DNA from: Monarcha castaneiventris obscurior
Taxonomy: Eukaryota > Chordata > Aves > Passeriformes > Monarchidae
Length of the DNA stretch: 64,000 nucleotides
Assembly (NCBI GenBank): GCA_026261815.1
Contig: JAMPIT010000059.1
Span: 22,368,001 to 22,432,000 of the forward strand
Direction of reading: 5' to 3'
The notes beneath the pieces were generated by a model. It was not told the origin of the DNA and made no database searches. It worked only from the letters and a program-made list of their open reading frames with translations. The translations under genes and the position numbers were made by a program. Positions within the stretch are counted from its first letter, which is position 1, and every line of letters begins with the position of its first letter. This document shows positions 55,537 to 64,000 of this stretch, in pieces.

Positions 55537-56121
55537 TGTGCTGGTTTTGGCTGGGATAGAGGTAAATTTCTTCATAGTAACTGGTATGAGGCCATGTTTG
55601 GGGTTTGTGCTGAAAACAGCGTTGATAATTCAAGAAAGTTTTAGTTGTTGCTGACCAGTGCTTGGTTTTTTCTGCTCCTTACCCCACCAGCCAGGGGTCT
55701 GGGGGTGCACAAGAAGTTGGGAGGGGACACAGCCAGGACAGCTGACCCCAGCTGGCACAAGGGGATGTTCCAGACCATGTGCCATCATGCTCAGCATACA
55801 AAGGTCTGAGGCAAGAAGAAGGAAGAGGGAACATTTGGAGTGATGTCATCTGTCTTCCCAAGTTACCTTTATGCATGATGGAGCCCTGTTTTCCTGAGGA
55901 TGGCTGAGCACCTCCCTGCCCATGGGAAGTGGTGAATGAATTGCTTGTTCTGCTTTGCTTGTGTGTCTTTTGCTTTCCCTAATAAATTGTCTTTATCTCA
56001 ACCCCTGAATTTTCCCACTTTACCCTTCCCATTCTCTCCCCTATCACAGTGGAGGGGTGGAGTGATCGAGTGGCTGTGTAGGTTTGACCCCAGCTGATGG
56101 TCTGGGGTCACATCACAAGCA
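55537..56121 (+). mobile_element. Solo LTR of an avian endogenous retrovirus
   Basis: A 585-bp element opening with TGTGCTGGTTTTGGCTGGG and ending in CA. It follows a well-known avian LTR pattern throughout: GTGCACAAGAAGTTGGGAGG, GGGACACAGCCAGGACAGCT, a degenerate TATA region (CAGCATACAAAGG, 55792-55804), GTCTTCCCAAGTTACC, GATGGAGCCCTG, CTGCCCATGGGAAG, an AATAAA polyadenylation signal at 55981-55986 and TTGTCTTTATCTCAACCC. Flanking bases CTGCG (55532-55536) and CTGCT (56122-56126) form a 5-bp target-site duplication with one mismatch, as expected for ERVL-like insertions. No primer-binding site, internal genes or second LTR follow, so this is a recombined solo LTR. It lies in sense orientation with ANKH. 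Confidence 0.9.
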
Positions 56122-59100
56122 CTGCTCCCTCACAGTGTAGAAAACTTTAAACACAGCAACTATTTGTGCTTTGTTTTAACTGAAGCAGTGGAGAAATAAA
56201 ATGACCTCAATCGTTCACAGCTGTCTTAAGGAAGCATCAGGTTATCTGTTGCACGTCACAGCAGAAGAGGATAGTAGACAAGTGGCAGATAAGCTCTTTT
56301 GAAAAAGCTCATGGTGATACCTTTCAAAGCCATAGTGTCCCAGTTCGGTTTTTTTTTCTACATGAGGTCTTTTTGTTCCTATCTCAGGTTGAGGGAAACA
56401 ATATATGCTGAAAAAGTCATGATTGGGGCTGAACCTACTTTAAGTCTAGCACTTGAAAAGAACTTCTGATGCACACAAAACTACAAAGATACATGTCTGG
56501 TCATAGCATCATCACTGGTATGCAACCAAATTTCAGTCAGTGCATTACAGCCCTTAGTTTATTTTCTCTCCTTTCCATCACCAAAAAGACTGGAAACAGT
56601 ATTTTTGGTTTCCATAATGTCTTAATTAAAACTAAATATGTGCAGCATTGCTAAGCAAATATAAAGGAGGTACTCTCTATGCTGAAAGGTCTGGTCCTTG
56701 AGGAGCAAGGAGATTAGAAGAAAACATTCCTGCAGTATTTGCAAATAAATCTGTGGTCTGGCTTCCAGTTCCTTGGAGTTACATGGTGAACGTGCATTAT
56801 TTTCTGTTCACCATCTGGAAAAAAGTTGCTAGCTTTCTAGGGAATTGCTTGTATCCTCACTCTTCTTTGGCAAATTAGGGAGAGAGGTTTGAGAGGTTAA
56901 CCTCTAACAGAAAGGTTTGTAAAGGTAGGACTGTTCACTACGGAAGGAGGCAAACCACCTCATTTTCCATTTCAGATCAGCTCAAATTGTTTTGTTGAAT
57001 TTCAACCTTAGTTAAACAGAACTTCAGAGTAGTGGTTTTATTTGCCATTGTCTGGTTTGGCTCCCAGATTCGAGAGTGTTGTTAAGATCCGTAATAGAAT
57101 TGTGAGCTTTTTCTTACATGTGGATGGATTTTATTTTATTTTTTTAAGTTAATGCCACCCTTTGTCTCCTGGCCTTTAGTACATCACAGTGCCACCTTGA
57201 ACAGAAGACAAGAAGCACTGAACTGCTCTAGCCAAAGGCGAAAGCAGTTACTCTCTGTGGAACCCATGTGACTGCTTAGAACATTATATTGTCTTCACTT
57301 AGGAGTGAATTCTCCTTTCTCTCTATCAGATACCTTCTAAAGCTGTTTATGCTTTACGTCTCTGGGGAGCAGAATGGCAGGTTTTCATTCATCATCTGCC
57401 AAATTGGCTCTATCAGAATTTCAGGTCTGGCATTTGAAATCATGACTGCCCTCGTGCCCATGAAAAACTGAAGACACTTTGATAGATTAAATGCAATCTT
57501 AGTCTTGATGACCTTTTCCTTGTTAGAAGAGATTGTTTTTTTGGACTGTGGCCTCTGGCCTTCAAGTGTAGTATCAGATTTTTCCACTCGTGTGCTGTGA
57601 GTACTTAGTCATTGGGAGGTTCACTGCCAGACAAATCACAGCTCTGCCTTTCCTGTTATCACTTTTTAGTACCATTCTTTGAACTATTCATGTGCTGATG
57701 AGTTTTTCAGCAGCAAATGCAGGGGAATAAAGTTCATGATTCCTCAGTGAACTGCTCACCACATATACTTCTTCAAAGAACTGAAAAAAATGGAAGAGAC
57801 AGTTTTTAATTACTCAGAAGTCCAGTTTACTTCTCCTTCCTCCAGGAAGGAGACATTTACAGGATGTTTATCCTCACTTTAGCAGTCATTCGCTCTCAGA
57901 CACGCAGAGGAACACCACTCCCAAAGGGGTAAAATGAATAAACTTTGTTTCATTGACTGGTCTGTGGTAGGAAGAACAGAAAACTGTAAGAAACCTTTCC
58001 ATCTAGGTCTATTTGGCAAGAAAGAAAAAGGAAAAAAATACATGAGTTGCTATCTTCAGGAATTCAAACCTTCTGCCCTGAAGTATATTAAATTTAGAAA
58101 ACATATTAGTGTACCACAAAACCCACAGGACAGATTTCAGTTGACTCCACCTAGATTTTTGGTGGCAAAACATCCTGGCCACATAAACCAGTGGAGCATT
58201 TTGTATGGAAATGTTGGCTTCAGCAGTTATTACTCACAAGTCAAAACAGAAAGATTTATTCCATTTTCCATTTCAGTTTTCCTCCATCTTATAACCTCAT
58301 GAGGAGAGCTTCCTTCTTTTCAGTTTATCCAGATGCAAATACCTATAGAAAGTAGAAGGCAGTGAAGAATTCTTTCTGAAGCTTCTTCCTGCTGCATTTT
58401 TCACACAGAAGCTTATTGGGAAAGATTTGTAGAGTCAGAGAGGATGCTTAGGATTCACCTCTGAAACATTTGCAGCTGCTGTGGAAAACAAATGCAGCCA
58501 CTTTTATGGTCAGGCATTTTGGCTAAGTTTGTCCCAGTATATACCTTTTCTAAAAGTAGTACTTCAGAGCAGGTAAATGCATTGGAAGGAACTGTGGTCT
58601 AATTTGGTGAGGCTCTGTAGCCCTGGAAGATCAAAAAGTGTAATGCAAACAAAAGAAAGTCAAGCAAAACCAAGTAATGAAAACACAAAGTGGGATAGTG
58701 TTACATAAAAGAAATCTTTCTTTCAAGGGGACTGAGGTATCAAACTAATTAGGGTCTTTTTCGTTCCTAGCCTAGTTTTTGAGCAAGGCTCAAAGCGTGT
58801 GGAGGCACAGCAGCTGGCTCCTGTACCTAGCTGGGGTAGGACATCTCGTGCCTTTCCCTATCTTTCTGAGGTTTAAGCAGGTGAAGAAGAACACAGATCC
58901 TGTCACACACTCTTACTAAAGTGATCTTCAGACTCTGCACCCTACCAAGCCTAACCACCTTATTAAATGCAAAGTTCTCAAGATATTTCACGTTAAAAAA
59001 AAAAAAGGCAACAAAAAGTCCTTAATCAAATTTCTCATTATCTTGACTTGCAGTGCACACACAGTTATCTTCATTGTATCTTTTCATAAATATTCATCTG

Positions 59101-60179
59101 TTCTCTTTGCACATGTAGTCAAGTAAGACAGTGATGCTGATAAAATATTGGTTTAACTGATGCTAAAGGAGATAACTTGGGCATGGCTAATAAAAGCTGA
59201 AGCCAGCATGATTAAAAGGAAAAAAAAAAAGACAGTACCTGTAAGCATAACAATATTGAATGGTTCTGGCTGGTTCAATGCAAATGCAGTGTATGCAGAA
59301 AGAAGAGCTGGGTGCTGTGGTGGTTGAGAGCACAGGAAAGTAGGGGTAATGTGGTTGTGACCCATCCCTCCCTTACAGGCTTTTTTGAAAACTATACATT
59401 TGTCCTTTTACTTGTTAAAGAGAAAGGGGAAATGGGGAGGCAAAGAGGAAGCCGTAACCATAGTGTGGGGCGAAAAAAACAGGACTATATAAAAACCCCG
59501 ACGACCAAACCCAAAACCTGTCCCTACATAGCAGAGCTGTTGCACACGTGCCAGGCTTCCAGCAGCACTGAAACATACTGCCTCAGAGGCTGGCCCAGGT
59601 GTTTGGTGTTAGCAAACAGCGGGAGACCTAAGGGAAAACACCTCTGAGATGTGACCTGGAGGACCTAAGCCAGAGCCCTCTGCCGAATTTGTTCTTCAGA
59701 GCATCCCCTGCAAAAGGAGGTGAGGCTTCCTTGTTTGAAGTCTGGTTTTGGGGGTGTTTTCTCATCCTCATGCTGCATGTTATACTGAAATACGGGGTGA
59801 AATGGGACAAGCAATCCAAACTACATTACTACATGTGGTAATAATTTAAAAATAAGATGTAGGCACTCCTTTGTTTTCCAGGCTGTTTCCCTACCTTCAA
59901 GTGCACAAGATAACATATATTGCTGAAAGGGATCATGCCACATATCTTTTTGCCCTTGTTACCTTTGGAAGAAAACCAGTTTTCTGTTTCAGTGGTTAGA
60001 GACCTGTCTTCTAAACTTCAGCCAGATTGTGTGCCAGCCCTGTTTATACCCATTTGTTCTAAGGCCAGCACTGTCTTCTGAATTAAATGACACTTCTTCC
60101 CTGTTTTTTCCATCATGGTTATGTTGAAACAGAGCAGCCTCTCAGCCTTCTCTTTGCTATGGAAAACAACCTCTTCTGG
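56122..60179. other. Intron 1, 56.1-60.2 kb
   Basis: Non-coding intronic sequence with no recognised gene. Homopolymer A runs occur near 58994 and 59220. The string AGTGGTTAGAG near 59993 resembles the A box of tRNA-derived SINEs, but no B box follows. Confidence 0.5.
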
Positions 60180-60830
60180 TTTCCACTCACTTGATCAGGT
60201 TTCTCTGTACCCCTGGATCAACTTAGTAACCTTCCACTGAATTGGGGATGCTCTCAAAGCCTCCTTGATCCCGTGGAGAAGAAACGGGAAAAAATACTTC
60301 TCAGTCTCTACCAGAAATGCCTCACCAATTCTGCAAATGCATTTGCCTTTTTCCATGTCTGCATCACCCTGCCGGTCAGTCCTTTGGCAGGGTGTTAGTA
60401 CACCTAGTCTAACTGAAAAGTTCCTGGCTCATGCCAGAAATTCTTGTTATTAGTCTCCAGTATTTGGCTTGGCACTTTCAACTTCTTATTACACAAGTCT
60501 GAAGGCTATCTGTGCACGTGGTACTTACTAGATTTGCATCCTTAGCATATATAATCTGCATATTCTCAGTGTTTGTGATGTGGTGAATGAAAATTAATGG
60601 AAATGCTAAAGAATATCAGCTTGATCTTCAGCAGCCCCACCAGTAAATTCCTTTGAGGCCTGTGAATCTCCTTTCAGCATTGCTGATTGCATTTCTTTTT
60701 GAGCCAGCCCCGTAAGCATTTCAGAGGTCCTCTTCTAATCCATGTAATTATTCAGTCTGATGAATCCTGTCCTATGTGATACCATATCAGATGCTGTTAC
60801 CTAATCACATTGTACAAATACCAGCATGAC
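60180..60830 (-). mobile_element. Decayed CR1/L3-type LINE relic (reverse transcriptase region)
   Basis: The plus strand follows the order seen in antisense copies of ancient sauropsid CR1/L3 LINEs: TGATCAGGTTTCTCTGTACCC near 60192, TTAGCATATATAATCTGCAT near 60542, AATGAAAATTAATGGAAATG near 60586, CAGCCCCACCAGTAA near 60632, TCTAATCCATGTAATTATTC near 60734, and CCTATGTGATACCATATCAG near 60771. The last, read on the minus strand, corresponds to the remnant of the F-D-x-V-[PS]-H catalytic-region motif of the reverse transcriptase. Stops and indels interrupt every frame. The best-supported part is about 60540-60810; the left extension is weaker. Identified from remembered consensus patterns. Confidence 0.5.
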
Positions 60831-61150
60831 AAATTAATTAAACCCCCTGAAATTTCATGCACTGCTTCTTTCAAAGGTTCGCAGTGTAGACTGTCTTGCT
60901 GTTGTTGTCTGGACCCTACACAGAGCGAACTGAGTATGGCTTCAGTCCTCAGCTTTGCTTGTGTTCACTGTCACTGCATTTGCTGAAAATACGGTGGGAA
61001 GTATTCTTTTGGTTTGGGGTAATGTTTATTCCAGTTTGAACCATTTCAAGTTATAGTAGGAGGAGGAAAATGTTCTACTTCATTGGCTGTTTTCTGAAGT
61101 GTTCATCATTACTTTCTCTCCTATGTAAGAGCTTCTTGAAGATTTCCTCT

Positions 61151-61182
61151 TGTTTTTTTTGTTTTGTTTTTTGTTTTGTTTT
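61151..61182 (+). repeat. T-rich (TTTTG)n low-complexity tract
   Basis: Thirty-two bases of T runs punctuated by single G. Read on the minus strand it is a CAAAA-rich tract, as often seen at retroelement tails, but no element body is recognisable beside it. Confidence 0.8.
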
Positions 61183-62996
61183 CACTGCTGCAGTGTGCAA
61201 GTTTGGTTGTTTACACCATGAGGGCAAAGTATGTAATGTGGTCAGAATGCACTGGAGTACCAGTGCCAGCAGTACTCCCACAGACCCGTGCAAAGGCATC
61301 CACAGCAGACTGGGATTTTTTGTGAGCTGAAACTAACAGTCCTGCTTCCCACTGACTTGGTAGCATTCCACTATGAGATCCACCATCGCCTTGAAAATAA
61401 AATGTGTGTGTACAGCCAAATAGGCTTCTCAAAAGAACATTTGCAACAGGCTTGCAGCTTTGTTTGTCCCAGCTGACTTCACGGTCTCCTCTGTGGTTAC
61501 TACTCTTGGAAGAGATGCACAAGTAGAGATGTGTGCTCTAGTGGGAAAGAGAAAGATGATGAGTCTCTGAGCCATACCTTGCGACTCCTTTGTGGTCTGA
61601 GGTCTTCAAATTGCTTCCTCTCTAAGCCTGATAAGCCTTTTCTCCTAGCATCCTTCAAACCTGGCCTCTCCCTCTGTTCCACATCTGCCACCGCAGGCAC
61701 GACTGCCTGTACATTTTCTATAGGTTTTGCTGGCTTCCTGCTGCCAGCAAATTGCTCCTCTGTCACAGGCGAGTTTGGTAGGTATGCCAAATTCACAGTT
61801 CTGAGCATCCCAAATAATTCACTGACTTATCACCAAATCAGCACACCCTAGTGTCCAAAAATATTTTAAATATTGTGAAGCATAAGAATTTAGACTGTAA
61901 TTCTTCAAAGCAAAATATCTCTTCTTGCTCTGACCTGGATTTCACTTTTCCTCTTTCAAAATCTAATTCATTCCCAACTACTTTGTCCTGATGGAAAGCC
62001 ATGATCTGTGGCATGATAGAATGCTTGCACTGAAACAACCAACAAATGTGTGATATTAACATCAGGTTATTTAGGAGCAGGAGGTTTTGGTATTTTGGTC
62101 AAGGTCCACTGTAGGCTTGCTTTGCAGTTTATTAGTTTGCTGTAGGCAGGCAACCCAGCCTGAAATCAGAAAGTTGGAAAGGCCCTGGGCAAGGGCTTCC
62201 AGGGTCACAGGGACAGTAGGTCACTCACCAGCCTCTGCACAGGCCCTCACTGTAGCTGTGGCACTTTGGCTTGCTTCGTATGGCACACAGTCATACAGGA
62301 CTAAACCTCTTTGAACTCGGGTGCTTCAAGCTACGTCAGTTCTCCCAGTCTCTAGAGAAGAACAGTAATCCTAGTCTGAACCAATATTAAATAAACAAGC
62401 AGATAAATGTACTTCATACAATTCTTTCATCATAGCACAATGTAAATTGTGAAATACTGCAAATAAACATTGCTCCAAAATGTAAACTTGCATGGAAGAT
62501 TACAGCACCTCAAATATCCAACATAGGACAGAAAGCAAAGAGCATTATTTGACTGAAACTTCAAGACTGTTTCACCTAACAGCTGTAAGAGAAACATGAC
62601 CAAATTGTACTAAACAAGACTTGTGACTTCTGTCATGACTACAGGTAGCAGGACTGAGAGTTGTAAGCAACCTTTAGAAGATACTATCGCTGGAATATTA
62701 AAAGCAATATTAAATGCAACAAAGCCAAGCTTAGTTGCACCACTTCATGTAGAACTGTACCATTCCTTCTTTCCATTGCTGGTATAATTTCACCTGTTTA
62801 AGTTTGTGAAGCTGGACAAAATGAGAGGGGGAGTCTTGACACTTGCTGCATCCTTCCATGTCTTCTGGTAATATACCTGGAAGAGCAGAAGCACCCAAAG
62901 AAAGCTATTCCTCAAGGAAAAAGCACTTTTTGATTTGCCCTGATTTCAAAGTCTACTGGATCGGGTCCTACCACTTGCATAAAATAGCACTTTGAA

Positions 62997-63034
62997 TACA
63001 TTTACTTACCATTCGTGTTTACATTTACTTACCA
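62997..63034 (+). repeat. 15-bp direct repeat with 8-bp spacer
   Basis: TACATTTACTTACCA occurs at 62997-63011 and again, identical, at 63020-63034. The second copy runs into a hairpin with 9-bp arms (CAAACTCAT / ATGAGTTTG, 63033-63055, loop GTTTA). Confidence 0.85.
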
Positions 63035-63880
63035 AACTCATGTTTAATGAGTTTGAAAAAAGCTTATATTATCACAGTATTGCTTGAAGCCCCATCTTAA
63101 AAGGGCCTGTGGCTCTTATAAAATTCTAACCAAAAAATACAATGGCCTTTTTCAGAGGCTTTTCTCTTTATTTTGTACTTTATGGCCCTTCTTTCTTTCC
63201 CAGAGGTGTTGGCAGCTGTTCCAGTGCTGGCTGCAAGTGTGCTTTCCCAGTGCAGGCAGCAGGGATGGGCCTGGCTGAGTAACTGCCCTGTTGCTTCCCT
63301 TTCCCAAGAAATTAGTGCTGACTGCTGCAGTAGGTCAGCAGACTGGAGAGAACCTTCCAGGGCCCTCAGCTCCACTGCCAGTTTCAATTAAAGGTCTCTG
63401 GTTAAGAGGGGTCCTCTGTGACCAAAGTGCCTTGTGCAGGACCTGGTCTAGGCTGAGTGTTTGCCCTGGGAGTCTCGTGACACAAGCATGAGGAGTGTGC
63501 CACTTCATCCTGTCACAGCTGCCTGCGGGTTAGCAGAAAATGTTGGGTTTTACTGCTGTTGACAGTACATCCATTAGTGCTGTAAATCTTTGTCCAGAGT
63601 CTGAGAGCCAAGGGGGAACACAGTTGTGCTAGCCCAAACTGGGGCTCAAGAGTTGATCCTCAAATTGGGGGTGAAATAAATACCATGACTGAAAGAGGTT
63701 TAAGCTATTCTTCTTTGTCCTGTGTTGTTTGGGTTTCAAGATAAGCATGCAACAGAGCTTCAGAGGAGAATTGCCTTTTAATTTTACAATGCCTATAATT
63801 CAAGGCTCTTTGGTTATAAATCCCCCCAGTTTCAGGGAGAAAAGGCTTAATCCACTAGATACCACTGTGACAAGCATCTG

Positions 63881-63910
63881 CTTCCTCAAAGGCATCTTCC
63901 TCAAAGGCAT
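63881..63910 (+). repeat. Perfect 15-bp tandem duplication
   Basis: CTTCCTCAAAGGCAT is repeated head to tail without mismatch (63881-63895, 63896-63910), followed by CTT of a third partial copy. No coding context supports the encoded FLKGI repeat. Confidence 0.92.
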
Positions 63911-64000
63911 CTTTATTAAAATGAATCAAGATAGTCTCCTGGGGGTAAGGCATCATGAAAGCTCTGTAATAAAAAGAAATACCTTCTTTTCCTGAAAGTC

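Larger units (their letters stand above)
60831..64000. other. Intron 1, right edge of the window
   Basis: Non-coding intronic sequence. It contains a TTTTG-rich tract at 61151-61182, a 15-bp direct repeat plus adjoining hairpin at 62997-63055, and a 15-bp tandem duplication at 63881-63910. ANKH exon 2 was looked for here and not found. Confidence 0.55.

Noticed and set aside
59985..60060. AGTGGTTAGAG resembling the A box of a tRNA-derived SINE
   Set aside because: No B box or tRNA-like fold follows at the right spacing.
56122..64000. Search for retroviral internal genes or a second LTR after the LTR at 55537
   Set aside because: No primer-binding site, internal coding remnant or second LTR seen, so it is called a solo LTR.

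Overview
This is a vertebrate nuclear genomic window, almost certainly from a bird. The evidence is a 5'-truncated CR1 retrotransposon ending in ATTCTGTG/ATTCTTTG-type units, a solo LTR of a type I know from avian endogenous retroviruses, and the first coding exon of ANKH embedded in a strong CpG island. There are no bacterial-style operons, and almost every open reading frame in the window is a chance ORF in non-coding DNA. The species cannot be fixed from the sequence alone.

Layout: positions 1-21.6 kb are AT-rich intergenic DNA upstream of ANKH. No exon is recognisable there; the only clear element is a minus-strand CR1 fragment (15.43-15.71 kb). From about 21.64 to 23.56 kb lies a CpG island carrying a 31-bp/14-bp GC-rich minisatellite, a GGA purine tract, short CCG and GCCGA repeats, a TATA-like box and the ANKH first exon. 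The coding part of that exon is 22790-22885: 32 codons, a strong start context and a consensus phase-0 splice donor. A short upstream ORF (22759-22815) overlaps the ANKH start in another frame.

Everything from 22886 to the right edge (about 41 kb) reads as the 5' part of ANKH intron 1; I did not find exon 2. The intron holds an (AAAT)12 microsatellite, an ancient MIR-like SINE relic on the plus strand (27.50-27.69 kb), a perfect 12-bp-arm hairpin (31.28 kb), a (CTG)9 repeat (38.4 kb), a perfect 27-bp tandem duplication (49.94 kb), an AT-rich island (53.05 kb), a plus-strand solo LTR of about 585 bp with a near-perfect 5-bp target-site duplication (55.54-56.12 kb), and a decayed CR1/L3-type LINE relic on the minus strand (60.2-60.8 kb).

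The one gene, ANKH, encodes a multipass membrane protein that controls export of pyrophosphate/ATP/citrate and so restrains mineralisation. I found no evidence for a novel multi-gene system. The observations most worth checking are the overlapping uORF at the ANKH start, the promoter minisatellite, and the ancient SINE/LINE relics in intron 1.
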